From the NCBI GenBank assembly GCA_024734495.1, contig JALMQS010000225.1, positions 19,234,573-19,298,572 on the forward strand: 64,000 nt of DNA, written 5' to 3'. Source of the stretch: Forficula auricularia (lineage: Eukaryota; Arthropoda; Insecta; Dermaptera; Forficulidae). Below, piece after piece: positions 12,614 through 23,771 of the stretch (position 1 is its first letter; each line of letters starts with the position of its first letter). The notes under the pieces were generated by a model. It had not been told where the DNA came from and did no database searches. It worked only from the letters and a program-made list of their open reading frames with translations. The position numbers and the translations under genes were made by a program.

Positions 12614-12990
12614 ATGACCCTAAATGAAAGTTCAAGAACACGGGACAGAAATATAATTCTAATCTCAATACTGTTTTTAATAAATACATCGACGGTTATT
12701 TAAAAGGTGGATATTAATCAGAAAGCAAAGTTTTATTAATTATTTATACAATATTAGAAATCGGAGTGAGTTAGAATTAAGTATATTGTATTTTTTGGTT
12801 TTAGTTAAAATACTATCAAACCAAAATAGTGAAATTTATATGGTAGTAAGATTAAGAATTTTTGGAATTTAACTAAATTATTAGGTAAAATTGAAAAGAT
12901 TGGTATGTGATGTGACCAGTTTACTAATCCAACAAAACGAATTTAGCTACATCTAATCGATTATGTGAACCCATGAGAAATAACAGATAG
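12614..12990. other. AT-rich gap
   Basis: Nothing recognised between the hAT-like element and the degenerate ribozyme copy. Confidence 0.4.
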
Positions 12991-12996
12991 AATATT

Positions 12997-13063
12997 TATA
13001 ATTAAAAATACTGATTATGAAGGTCAAACCTTCAGAAATTTAGTTTCTAACAAATAAATTATA
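12997..13063 (+). ncRNA. Degenerate hammerhead-like motif, family B copy 2
   Basis: This aligns base for base with the copies at 7.47 and 39.74 kb, but the core reads CTGATTA, losing the conserved G. Stem II is GAAGGT / ACCTTC around CAA, so the closing C-G pair of the 39.74 kb copy has become T-A on both sides, a compensatory change. The downstream part reads AGAAATTTAGTTTC, so the cleavage site is lost. Distal stem I TATAATT / AATTATA is kept. It is probably inactive. Confidence 0.45.
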
Positions 13064-13076
13064 TATATTGAATATA

Positions 13077-13355
13077 CAGGGTGGGGCATAAAGATCTCCC
13101 ACATTTTGAAGAGGTATAAAAAATGTAAAAATTTAACTAGAAAAAAACTGAATATCTTTTTGAAAATAATAATTTTTTTTTTAATGTGTTTTAAACATTA
13201 TATCAGACCAAAGGGGGAGGGGTGAAAAATTCAAGCCATTTCGACCAAACTTAACCAAATTTTGTATACATATTCTGTGAGCCCCCAGAAGGCTAGAAAT
13301 GCAAAAACTAACCACTCAAAATTGGGCGGAGGGTCAAAAATGAAAATTCTAAAAT
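13077..13355 (+). mobile_element. Half of a palindromic mariner-like MITE (family M1)
   Basis: It starts CAGGGTGGGGCATAAAG after TA, runs through CTCCCACATTTTGAAGAGG and TTTAACTAGAAAA, and reaches the GACCAAAGGGGGAGG / AACTAACCACTC section of the complete palindrome at 36486-37101. Only one arm is present. The sequence then switches at about 13355 to a reverse transcriptase 3' end. The missing arm may have been deleted or overwritten. Confidence 0.6.
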
Positions 13356-13625
13356 TTCGAACCAACGCTTTCGCCAACTATTTTATCCCTATGACTTTCA
13401 GAGATTGGAACTCGCTTCCAGCAACTGTCTTGCCCGCGAGTTATAACCTCCAGGTGATTAAAACCCGTGCCCACAGGTACCTTCGACTCCTACCTAGCCC
13501 ATAAGATCCCCTCTTCTTCTTCTTTTCACGATGGAGGAGTCAATCAAGACCTTTAGGTGATGCAGCTCTTTGGTGAAACTCCTTTTCTCATCAATTTCAT
13601 TAGAAAACAAAATGTAGTACACTTA
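13356..13625 (+). pseudogene. 3' end of a jockey-type non-LTR retrotransposon
   Basis: The translation contains TNAFANYFIPMTFRDWNSLP, a C-terminal signature of jockey-like reverse transcriptases, then YNLQVIKTRAHRYLRLL before the stop at about 13502. The 3' UTR (CTTTTCACGATGGAGG, CTCTTTGGTGAAACTCC) is shared with 56370-56470 and, inverted, with 27483-27560 and 63219-63320. Only about the last 45 residues survive. The start codon at 13262 belongs to the upstream MITE, so the apparent 80-residue protein is a fusion artefact. Confidence 0.75.
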
Positions 13626-14465
13626 ATTTCTAGCCTATGTGTAGAAGATAGACCTTTATACAGAAAGTTTATGTAATGTCTTGAAGTATCACGTTCATTG
13701 ACGTGATAAGGTGGTGATTTTCATTTAGTATTCTATAATTTATTTTTTTATCATTACGGAGAAAATTTACAGCCATGGCCAATACTTTGATTGTAAGATT
13801 AAAACACCAGCATGTGATTTTTAATTTAATATGAGGGAATAATAAACTAAAGTGTTTGGTATTCGGACCATACAACTAGTGGCGCCTAGCTATAGTATTT
13901 TTATTTATTTTTCTCCGAATAACGGTGTCGAAAGTTGGAATTTTATTTCTAAAGCCTTGGTGTAAAGCCATATAAAGAGAGTTGGCTATAAGACTACTAT
14001 AATTGGGATTTTTATATCTCGATCTAGACTTATAAATTAATGTTAAAAGAAAAGGAAAGAAACAGAAAGGGATAGTGATGGCATTAACATTTTTAATAAA
14101 GAGAATGTGGATAGTGCAGTATATGTAGAAAATTATAATAAGAATGATGTATAGATTTTACTATTAAAACAATACTTTTTTGGATTTATTTGGAGAGATT
14201 TTTCTTATATATTTACGTTAATAATAAATAAATAAATATTTAAGTAACTTTCATCTTTTTTTTATTTAACTTATCCTCTTCACTTTTATTTTCCATATAG
14301 TATAAATTGGTGTGCACAACATACTCCAAGCATTGTAATTAATTATACAAAAATAATAATAATCTATTGTACTATAATTAAAAATAAAGTAAAAATAAAT
14401 AAATAAAAACATTAATATTATATTATATTTATACTTTTCTTTAACAATTAAAAGAAGTACAAGAT
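13626..14465. other. AT-rich gap without recognised genes
   Basis: The minus-strand frame at 13669-13875 has no domain. No repeat boundaries were found. Confidence 0.4.
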
Positions 14466-14665
14466 TGTTTATTAATTGGAGCCAGGAATGTATTTAAAAA
14501 AAGTTTAATTATGTTTTGTCGAATACTGAAATTGTTTTGTGACAAAGAGTGATTGAATGGGCCACTGAGGAAGTCAAAATAAATAGACGAAACTTCTAGC
14601 CCATTTAATAAAAGCTCTGTGTTTTTTATTATGTTGTCCTGTTCCCTGCCATTCTTAGTACAAAA
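14466..14665 (+). repeat. Hammerhead-like element, family A copy 1 (full unit)
   Basis: A roughly 200-bp unit shared with 52.35-52.55 kb (inverted) and 52.85-53.06 kb. It runs GGAGCCAGGAATGT, TATGTTTTGTCG, GACAAAGAGTGATTG, the ribozyme-like core, AATAAAAGCTCTGTG, and TCCCTGCCATTCTT. It has no open frame and no direct terminal repeats. The unit resembles a short retrozyme-like or Penelope-derived sequence, which is inference from the ribozyme motif alone. Confidence 0.5.
14556..14605 (+). ncRNA. Hammerhead-ribozyme-like motif, family A copy 1
   Basis: Stem I 5' strand AATGGGCCA (14556-14564), CTGAGGA (14565-14571), an unpaired A, stem II starting GTC and ending GAC (14573-14588), GAAAC-TTC (14589-14596), and stem I 3' strand TAGCCCATT. 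Other copies read GAAACGTC; the G-to-T change here breaks the minimal ACGU stem III. One mismatch occurs in a 9-bp stem I. It is probably a decayed copy. Confidence 0.55.
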
Positions 14666-14669
14666 TATT

Positions 14670-16230
14670 TATTATGGACTCGAGTGATACAACATTTATA
14701 TTATAATTGGTATATTGGTTAATAATATATTTATTTATTTATTACTAATTAATAGTACCCTCTCCTCTCTATCTAAAGATTTTTGTTTGTTTAAAGCATA
14801 GGTTCCCAAAGTATCACCGAAATTAAGAAACAAGTGGTGTGTTTTGTTGTGAGGTGGTGACCTTTTTCAGACGTTCAGACAACTATTGTATTTTAGTGAA
14901 AAAAAACAACCATCTGACAATTGGTTACTAAAGAAAATATAGATATCAGTGGATGAATGTTATTTACTTTTTTATTGTAACACAAACAAATAAATTCGAT
15001 TTCTAAATCATTAAGGGGAATGCTTTTAGTTTTGTTAGGCATGCTACGCTCTAATAAAAAGCAGAGTAACAAGATTGAAAGAGAATTAGAGAAAATAAAA
15101 GTGAGGGCGATATATAAATAGTAATTAATGTTTTTATTGTAATCGTGAAATGTAATTTTTTGTGCAAGTATTATATTTTTATACTTTTAATTAAAAATAG
15201 GATTGGCTATAGGTAGGTACTAGAAAACATTCCATAAAAAATTTTCTTTTATAAATTATAAAAAAAAACAGATTCATTTTCATTTTTATGATGAGTAGGT
15301 AAATAGAAATTTTTTTTATTAATTACACTATAAATCTAGTTATTATTAAAATTAACAAATTGACCACTCAATTTCAAAATAAATATCAAAGATCGTTTAA
15401 GTTGAAAAAAAAAATTGAAATTGCCACAAACTGATTTTATGGTGTTTATTTATTTCAAAATAAAAACGAGAAATAAAATAGATGATTGTATTTGACCTGG
15501 AGCAGGACGAGCTTTTTTGCTTGATGGCATCATTATCAACTTTATTTTTTGCCAATATTGTGAAAATAAAATTTCTACACACTGAGGTCGCAGACCTATT
15601 CAAACTTATAACACTAAAAAACGATTTGAAAATGGATTTAAGGTCAAATTATTGAATAAAAAAATATTTTTCTGTTAATTTATATAAAATTGATTTTGAA
15701 ATTAAAATTTAATTCAAAGATAAAATTGTACTTTCTGAGAGAGACAGATTGTTCTTTTACAACTACTTGAGTAGTGGCTTGACAAGTTTACTATCAATCA
15801 AGGGACTAGGGATCGATTCTCAATCAAATAAGATCACTGATAAAAATTGAAAGAGCCTTAAAAAATACCTACAATAAAAGGTAAAAAAAAAAAAAAAACA
15901 ATTTTCAGAGATGATAGTATTGGTAGAGAGTACACTTTTCACAGAGAAAATCTAAAAAGTACCTACAAAAAGAAAGGGACAAAAATATATGGTAACTAAA
16001 AAAATAATAGGCATTACTCAAAACATGGCCTACTACACTACACCTGCCCCTCTCTAATATTTAATATTTAATAAAAATAATTTATTATCATTTAAAAAAG
16101 GACCTCCTCCCTTCTGATTTTTGGACTCATTAGCAATTTATGATATCTCGTTTTAAATGAGAATCTTCTAATGTAAATGTCAGCTTTCTTCAATTTTGTT
16201 TGGAAATTTTATTATTTTAAATTATTTTTG
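14670..16230. other. AT-rich gap
   Basis: It contains an A-tract at about 15884-15899 and low-complexity frames (for example 15397-15603 on the minus strand). No gene or repeat family was recognised. Confidence 0.4.
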
Positions 16231-16234
16231 AACT

Positions 16235-16861
16235 ACCCCTCTTTTGTATCACTATCAATTTCACATACTGAGTCATTTTCACTAAGTCGTATAGAGTGCA
16301 TATGCGAAATTTCGTACAAATAGTTCAAAGGGTCTAGGACTTATATTGATAGTTTTATTTTTTAGCCCCCCACCCCCCAATTTTAGCATCCGAAAAAATG
16401 ACTCTTTTTTATTATAAGGTCTCTTTTATATTAAATTTTTTTTATTTTTTTTTTGAAATTTTATAATTTTAATTTTTTAAGAGCCCCGCCTCTTAATTTT
16501 TTGTTGGATTTGAACCAAAATCTAATCAGCTCTTAATCTCATTATAAAGAATCTACATGCGAAATTTTGTTTTAATATTCACACTAGTTTTTGATCTATA
16601 TAGGGTACAAAACATGTGTTAACGTAGTAAGTAACTAACGTACTAACAGACATTTTGACAAAATAATTAATATCTCGTAAAATATAATATTTTCGATGTT
16701 TATTTTTAGGGCTTTTTTGTAAATCAAAACGCCAATGGTATCGGTCAATTTTTTTTAACACAATATATAGTTTCAGCCGTTTTTGAGACATTTCAAAAAA
16801 ACGAAGCAAAAAACCTATTTTTTCACGCACGTTTACAATAATTGACCTGTATGGTAAAGTT
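16235..16861 (-). repeat. Dispersed repeat G, about 600 bp
   Basis: It ends on the plus strand with TTGACCTGTATGGTAAAG. It contains TAGTTTCAGCCGTTTTTGAGA, GGGCTTTTTTGTA, GACATTTTGACAAAATAATTA and CTAATCAGCTCTTAATCTCA, all found in the same order at 61370-61702 and reversed at 38833-39110 and 50229-50410. The minus-strand frame of 132 codons (16579-16977) covers this repeat and has no recognised domain; part of it resembles the frame inside the hAT-like element at 12.2 kb. Confidence 0.6.
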
Positions 16862-17185
16862 AAATGCAATACACAATTACCCAAAACGAGAAGCGTGCAA
16901 AAGATTGTGACAAAGGCAAGGGAACATAATATAGCTTGTTCATTTTCCAACAAGTAAAGAATATCCAACGTATCCACCGTGAAAGCCTTCGTTGAAATAA
17001 TAATCAGCCTGTAAGCTAGCCTTTAATCATATACCTTGAAATATACGTATCAGAAAACAACTTATTTTAGTTAAATAAACTAGTCTGCACGTCGCAAGGT
17101 ATTCAAATCTAATCTGAAATTACCATTTAAAATTAATAAAATTAAAAAAAAGAATTTAAGTTATATAAAGTAATTGTTCTCATTC

Positions 17186-17398
17186 TAAGAGCCAGTTGTA
17201 TTTCGGTTTGTAAAGTCTTTATTAAAGTTGACAAAGGGTAAAACCTTAGAATTCAGCTTGTGCCCTGTGGGATGGCCAATCAGATGAAAGTGCTTGTCAT
17301 CTGATTGGCCATCCGGCCGGGCAGAAGGTGAATTCTAAGGTTTTACCCTTTGTCAACTTTAATAAAGACTTTACAAACCGACATACAACTGGCCCTTA
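17186..17398. mobile_element. Near-perfect 213-bp foldback MITE
   Basis: The arms TAAGAGCCAGTTGTAT... and ...ATACAACTGGCCCTTA are reverse complements over about 95 bp each, including AAAGTCTTTATTAAAGTTG and GGTAAAACCTTAGAATTC. The centre carries a second inverted pair GGATGGCCAATCAGATGA / TCATCTGATTGGCCATCC. The high arm identity suggests a young insertion or strong constraint. No coding capacity. Confidence 0.8.
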
Positions 17399-17399
17399 G

Positions 17400-18147
17400 T
17401 AGTAGCGAAAGTACAATTCGTAGCTACATGTATTAAGTAAAGTAAATAAGATTCAAACTTGAAATTTACAATGATGTCTAATGACCTAATGACTAATCAT
17501 TTTCGCCGAAATAAAAATAGTGCTAAAACTTTAATCGAATTATTATTTAGAGGACAAATATTTTTTGATCATGGAATCATGTATTCATGTAATCATGTAA
17601 TCACCCTTTTGAAGTAGAGTTAAGTTCTAAGGTTAATTTTTTTAATTTCTTCCATGATCAGAAAGATGGATTTCAAATAAATATCAATGGCTAATGAAAA
17701 ACCACAAAACCGCAACCAAGAATAGCGATTACATAAAAATAAAATTCCTATCTGTGTGTTAATACCCACCAAACTTGAAATATTAGTAAAGACAAGATTG
17801 CCAGACATTTGGAAAGATTTATTAATGACAATCAAAATTTGGTAACAGTGAAAATAAATTACTTGCATAAAAGATTTCATTTTATGAATTTCAGATTTTA
17901 TATAAATATTTACACCATAAGAAAACCAATTAATAGTTTCACACAACATTAATCATTCCAAGTGAGAAGAATAAACAATAAAAATAAAAAGGCAAATTAT
18001 ACTCTCTACAGAAAAATCAAAAAAAACATTCAAAATTTTAAAATACAAAAAAAAAATGACCTCAAAAAAATAATAAGAACTGAAAAATAAAATAAAATGC
18101 ACTAAGAAATGTTGGTAATGAGGTAAAAGGAAATATGTATACACATA
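17400..18147. other. AT-rich gap
   Basis: The short array ATCATGGAATCATGTATTCATGTAATCATG lies near 17570-17600. Frames at 17620-17949 and 17953-18144 (minus) are hydrophobic low-complexity translations of AT-rich DNA with no domain. Confidence 0.35.
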
Positions 18148-18774
18148 GTAGGGTGGTCCTTATTTTGGGTATTTTCGAAGGGCTCATATGGTTCGAAATG
18201 AATAAAAAAAAATCCTTCAAGTTTCAAGTCTATATCTCAATTTTAATCTGTGCCCCTAGCGTTGTAAGTTTCTCGTCTAATTAACCTCGGGTTTTTGGCA
18301 TTAAAACATCAATTTTTCATTCCGGCCAAAGTAATGATTCAAAAAAATTGAAACTCTGTAGACTTTATTCTTAAAATACTAGCTATCAATCAGAATTATT
18401 ACAGATTCTAACTATTATAATTTTGGAGTTACAGCTAGATAAAATACTGCTTTATCTTAGTGTTACTAAGTTATAGACTCCAAAATTATAATAGCTAAAA
18501 ATCTGTAAAAATTCTGAGGGATAGCTACTATTATAAGGATAAAGTCTACAGAGTTTCAATTTTTTGAACCATTACTTTGGCCGGAGTAAAAAATTGATCT
18601 TTCAATGGCAAAAACCCCATGTTATTTAGACGAGAAACTTACATCGCTGGAGGCACAGGTTGTAATTAGGAGAGATGGTTGAAACTTGGGGGATAATTTT
18701 TTTATTTATTTCGGACCATAAGAGCTCTTGTCCGCCTAAAAATTCGAAAATACCCAAAATAAGGACCACCCTAA
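18148..18774. mobile_element. 627-bp foldback MITE (family M2), TA target site
   Basis: The ends AGGGTGGTCCTTATTTTGGG and its complement are flanked by TA on both sides. The arms remain complementary inward through TCGTCTAA, GGCCAAAGTAATG, TTGAAACTCTGTAGA and CCAAAATTATAATAG to a short loop near 18440. A related terminal sequence (TTAGGGTGGACCTTATTTTT) closes the element at 54468-55776. TA duplication and end structure suggest Tc1/mariner-type mobilisation. Confidence 0.75.
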
Positions 18775-19893
18775 TACGTAGGTATAAATAAAGTGATTAG
18801 ATCAATAAGATTATTAATATCCTTAAATTATTAATATATAAGTGCTAAAATGGATAAACAATGAACTCTTTACTCACAGATTATCATAGTATAAAGAATA
18901 AATAATAATTAGGAAAAAAGACCCAGATGATTAACCTTCCACTATAATAGAAATTTATCTGCCGAAAATCAGTCACAACTATACGATTTTTTTATTAATT
19001 TAAAGAATATTTAAGTTAAAATTAAATAATCAATTGTTTCAAAGCAACTTTGTTTTCTATTTTGAAAAATAACAATTATAGTATAGCATGGTAGATTTTT
19101 TTGATAATCATGAAAAAACTTTTTCTATGAGATAGATCAGTTACTGTCAAAAGTCTTATTCTTTAAAGATATTTTTAAGAATAGAAATTTAAAATCGTGA
19201 GAGAAAAATTATTAAAACAGGCAACTTTAAATTACCGATATCAATAAAATCAATATATTGTATAAGACGCAATAAGAATTCCAAAAGATCCGATAAAAGA
19301 AATAATTTAGGTGGCATGATTTATCAAGCTAAACACTAGTCAGGTGATAATTTTGAGACGTTGAGTGAGAAACGAACGTGGTTGGAATCTACAAGAAAAT
19401 GATTAAAGGATATCTGCCCAAGAACAATAGATTTTTTTCGAAAATAATTATTAGTAATTTAAATAATTATGTTATATTGATTTTCAAATGAACCTTTGAT
19501 TGTTCATTTCGAAGGATCTTTGTTTGTATTTACTACCAATGCCCCATGAATTAGATAGGAAATAAAAGATGATTATATAAATTTTACACTCATGAGTATT
19601 CATAATACGCCTATAATATATTACCTATAAAATTAACGATAGATTTAGCTTGTATAAATATATTTTTCTATTTGGATTAATAAGTAGACATTATTATTTA
19701 AAATATATGAATATATTTTTCAGAATTGCACAGCAGTTTTTTAATGAAATATTTTCTAATTCAAAATAGTAAAAAATTTTCAAGAGAAATAAATATTTAA
19801 AGGTTTGGTGACAATCTGAAGGTATTATCTTTTAACAACCCTTCCAGGAATATCTTATTTAAATTTATTTCAGTCGTATCCATATTAAATTTC
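18775..19893. other. AT-rich gap
   Basis: No frame, repeat or structured element was recognised. Confidence 0.4.
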
Positions 19894-20090
19894 ATAGAAA
19901 GAATCGCAGGGAATTGTATAAATTAAAAAACAGATCTTTTATTAAGTGAGCCAAACGTTTCGTCAATTTATTTCGAAAAAGAGTGATAAAATGGACCACT
20001 GAGGAAGTCAAAATAAATTGACGAAACGTCTGACTCTTTTAATAAAAGCTCTTTATTTTCATTTATACAATTCCCTGCGATTCATTCTAT
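19894..20090. repeat. Inverted pair of family A hammerhead-like ends
   Basis: The left arm (minus orientation) contains CGCAGGGAATTG and GCCAAACGTTTCGTCAATTT. The right arm (plus) contains AATTGACGAAACGTC, AATAAAAGCTC and CAATTCCCTGCG. The arms meet near 19975. Only the right arm retains the CTGAGGA core. The arrangement is head to head, as at 52.4-53.0 and 59.1-59.3 kb. Confidence 0.65.
19990..20040 (+). ncRNA. Hammerhead-ribozyme-like motif, family A copy 2
   Basis: CTGAGGA at 19999-20005, unpaired A, stem II GTCAA / TTGAC (20007-20011 and 20018-20022), GAAACGTC at 20023-20030 with cleavage expected after C20030. Stem I (ATGGACCA with TGACTCTT) is poorly paired here, so activity in isolation looks doubtful. 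Confidence 0.5.
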
Positions 20091-20099
20091 CCTGTTTAA

Positions 20100-21800
20100 A
20101 TTTTTTGCAAAAAAATTTGTTCGAAAAATTCAAGAAAGACAGATAATGTTTTATGCACCATAGTATACCAGTCTAGCCAATTTTTTCATATTATTACTAA
20201 CTATTTAAATATCTAATACGATTACCACTGGATTGGTCAAAATAGGCCCATTAAATGGTTGTCCGATCTAACACACTTGACAATTTTCAAAGTGATAGGG
20301 TGAAGTCTTTAGCTTACTATAGACGTATTGACTAGTACGGTAAAAAGAAACAAGAACTTACATAATAGAGAAGCCGCCACAACAATCAAGAGTAATTAAT
20401 ACTGATGCCATAAGAAGTATCACGGAAACATAGATTTATCAAGCTACATTTAGCCAATAGGTGAACACTTTGAGAACATACTTTAAATGTTATACTATTA
20501 AATTTTTTCTTACCTTTTCCATATATTCCAATAAATAGGTTAATACAACGATTTTTGCTTATTTTGATTTAGAAAATAGTCTCGAAAATAGTGCTGTATA
20601 ATTTCGTAAGATCCTCTGTATATGTGATAATTATTGAGTCCGTTTATTTATTTATTTATTTTGATTGAGTATAAGTGTAATCAGACTACTGCAAAAAGTG
20701 ACCATGTCTATTTTAAGTTGTTTTGATAAATAATTGTTAAATATTGATGAGTTCTTTAGCATTTATTCTAATGTCAATATGAAATTATCATTTTTAGCTG
20801 TTTATTATTAACTCTTTGAAAATTTTTTACAGTTTTGGCACTTTTGCTATGGGACTAAAAATTCACTCATTTATTTGATCACTTTTTCCTTGAAATCTAA
20901 TCTATAGGTTTCCATGTACTCTATTCTAATTTGACACACTTTAACTGATTACAAAAATCCAAAATCCTGGCTTATCATTTTTTGCACTCAATCCACAAAC
21001 TATAATATCATGGAATAAATAAAATAAGATCATAATGTTTCAAACTTTAAATTAAATTACTATTACGGATCCAGGTTAATTTTAGGCTATGTATTATATA
21101 ATGAACCTAAATTTAAATTTGTCAAAGAGAACCATCAAAACAATCCTAAATTTGTGGTTTTAAGTGTCAAATCACAGAATATTGATGTGACTTGTGATTA
21201 ATTGTCATTATAATTGTTGGTTATTTGATACCAAAGACTTTGTTTCTGTCTAGTACAGGTATTTGTCTCACAATAAAGAAAACGGTGATTATTTTGGTAA
21301 AATGTGCTTAAGAATAAAGGAGTAAGCAAATAAAGTTTTCTCGTCAAAGCAAACCCAACACCTGTCTAATCTAAAACAAACGTTTATATAGTTTACTTAA
21401 CAAAGCAAAGAAAATTAATTTCAAACGCATTAATTTTCAAGAATTATAAAGATTAATATTAAAATTTCTATTGTTATATATTATACCTTATATAAATTTT
21501 ATTTTTGATCTAAATTTACTTATTTATAATTATCGTTTACTAAAGAGACTTAATCGTCTTCTCTTCCATGAGAAATTCTTGCAGCTTACTCTCATTTTCC
21601 ATATTTCATATCTAGCGCAGTTTTGTCTTTTGTTTATATTTTCTCATTTTATTAACTTTTCTATCTTTTGGCCATCCTATTTAATATGAAAAACTAAATT
21701 TATTGTAAATTAAATTATATTTTTTTAATCAAAAAAAAATTAAAAATACATATTGAAAGATCAACCATTACAAGAAAACGTTTTATACAGTATGTATACC
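20100..21800. other. AT-rich gap with no recognised genes
   Basis: TTTATTTATTTATTTAT runs near 20642-20660. The frame at 21471-21689 is a hydrophobic low-complexity translation. A slightly GC-richer stretch at 20240-20420 has no recognised structure. Confidence 0.35.
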
Positions 21801-21803
21801 TTC

Positions 21804-21919
21804 CCTAGTAGCACAATGTTTCAAACTATATAGTAACTATATAGTACCTATATAGATTCTCAAAATCTATGTATGGACAATATAGTTTACTATATAGTTT
21901 GAAACATTGTGCTACTAGG
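21804..21919. mobile_element. 116-bp foldback MITE
   Basis: CCTAGTAGCACAATGTTTC at the left end is exactly mirrored at the right. The arms continue through AAACTATATAGTAA to a short loop containing CTATATAG repeats. The stem exceeds 30 bp. Confidence 0.75.
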
Positions 21920-22089
21920 ATTGTGCATATTTGCAAAGTGTGTGCATTTTTGGTAAATAAATATGAAATTTTAATATTAATTCAATTTTTCTTTTAATGT
22001 ATTATGACTAGCCAATAATATTTTGAATTAATTTTTTGTTTGTATTATACTTTTTTAAGTATTCATAATTTGAGAAATTTCTACGTTGC

Positions 22090-22268
22090 AGTCAGGTGCA
22101 GATATTGTTCAAATATTAGAAAAAAATTATAGTTTTACTTTTTAATATAATTTGCTGCTGCTGATATCAGTGCAAAGAGTTGCAAAACATTCTCAACAGG
22201 GTAATAAATTATATTAAAAAGATAAGTTATATTTTTACAATCTTTGCACAATATCTGCAACTAAGATA
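22090..22268. repeat. Imperfect palindrome, about 175 bp
   Basis: The left arm (GGTGCAGATATTGTTCAAA ... TTTTTAATATAATTT) pairs with the right arm (AAATTATATTAAAAAG ... TTTGCACAATATCTGCAAC). The loop contains GCTGCTGCTGATATC. It is probably an older foldback element. Confidence 0.55.
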
Positions 22269-22269
22269 T

Positions 22270-22665
22270 CTCTCGAATCAAGCATTCGACCTATTTATTC
22301 TTATTTTGGCATCATCCAAGACTTAAGGTTTAAAAACATTAATGTAATGTAATAATAATAACTAAATAAAATAAAGAATGTTGTTAATATTAGAGGTAAA
22401 TAGAATCGTTTTATAGTAGTTAAGAATAAATTATAAATAAATTTTGTCTTAATTTCAAAAGATTTAATAGAACCTGTTTATGATTTGCAATAATCGTGTG
22501 CCCTGCTTTCCATTGCGTTAGCATAGCAGGGAATATTTTAATTAGAAATAAACAAATAAATGACCAGAGTGCCAATTAGATGGAATCAGGTTAAGAAGAA
22601 AAGTCGATTAAAAAATTGGCATGGGACATAGTATAGCGGAAGTGTGAGTAGGAAGCAAAAGGCTT
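22270..22665. other. AT-rich gap
   Basis: Two CCCTGC/GCAGGG words near 22500-22530 form a short inverted pair. No gene was recognised. Confidence 0.35.
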
Positions 22666-22669
22666 GTTG

Positions 22670-23045
22670 TCAAAGTGCAAATGTGCGCTTACTCACCGGT
22701 GGTGGCGAATATGAAAAGGGCAAAAATCGAGAAGGCAGGCGACATTTTGCAAATTGGTGCCAACGGCTATTCACTAACAATAAGTAGACAGGGAGAGTTT
22801 GGTAGCCAAAAGTGCGCTGAGTACACACGCACACACTTCACTCGTACACCAGCATTGAGGAGCACTTGCACACGGCTCTGGCAGCCAAAGACGGACTGAC
22901 GGCTACAACTGGGTCGGAGCTTTCCTTTCCTTCAGGTCCTCGACGACACCAGCAGAAGGGGATTAAGAGGGGCAAAGCCCGGGGGACGCCGACACCTTAG
23001 TGAACGAAGGTAAGCGGAAGGCTCGCGATCAAGACTGACGTCACC
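22670..23045 (+). promoter_or_regulatory. GC-rich island: candidate promoter and untranslated first exon
   Basis: About 375 bp of much higher G+C than its surroundings. On the plus strand it contains CGAAG|GTAAGCGG, a near-consensus splice donor after 23009, and 27 bp later the palindrome TGACGTCA (23036-23043), a cAMP-response-element match. The 74-codon frame (22675-22899) lies inside but shows no domain and stops before the donor, so the exon would be largely noncoding. No acceptor or downstream coding exon was recognised in the window. Alternatively it is an unrelated GC-rich repeat. Confidence 0.3.
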
Positions 23046-23597
23046 CACGCCCAGCGACACGCTTTTTAAATCTTTGACAGCTAGTAATGCAAATTCACTT
23101 TTAAAGAGTTATATAAAATCCAGGGGGTAAAATTATGATATTCATTTTCCAAAAACTGGTGGTGTATATCACGCGAATTTTGATTACAAAACAATATTTT
23201 ATTTTTAAGTATACCTATTATAAGACTAAAACCAGTGGTGTCATCGCAAATTTAGGACTGAGAATGATGAAATTCTGGGGAGCCTGAGGTACCCGATGGT
23301 CCTCTCGTGGAAAATTTTGGAAATATATGTTCCCAAAACTAGTGCCGGAACGACGTTGTCAATGACAATGTCTTATAGTAGAGTTGCATTTCTATAGAAA
23401 GGTTGAGGGTTATAACTTCAAATATATCACAACATAAATTGTTTTTCCTTCATGTCCTACTCATGCGTTAAAGTCGTAGGATTATTAAAATGATATTATT
23501 CCTTTCTCACTATTCTAAAATGAACAGCACAAAGTACACTTAGAGGGTCCTCAACTCATGAAACATGAACGAATTAAAATTTCAATAAATAATATAG
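23046..23597. other. Mixed-composition gap
   Basis: A moderately GC-rich patch lies at 23230-23350. No frame, repeat partner or RNA fold was recognised. Confidence 0.35.
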
Positions 23598-23599
23598 TA

Positions 23600-23769
23600 C
23601 AGGGTCGGGCATAAAGATTTACCACATTTTGATGGGGTGTTAAAAAATGAAAAAATTTAACTAGAAAAAAATGAATATATTTATTAATAATGTATTCAGT
23701 TTTTTCTAGTTAAATTTTTTCATTTTTTTATACCTCTTCAAAATGTGGTAGATCTTATGCCCCACCCTG
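23600..23769. mobile_element. 170-bp palindromic MITE, family M1
   Basis: It begins CAGGGTCGGGCATAAAG and ends with the complement CTTATGCCCCACCCTG. TA is present on both sides (23598-23599 and 23770-23771). The arms share CCACATTTTGA and TTTTAACTAGAAAAAA and are almost fully complementary. It is a short internally deleted version of the 36486-37101 palindrome. Confidence 0.8.
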
Positions 23770-23771
23770 TA

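Noticed and set aside
16579..16977. 132-codon minus-strand frame with hydrophobic start.
   Set aside because: Lies over dispersed repeat G; the other copies do not keep the frame open.
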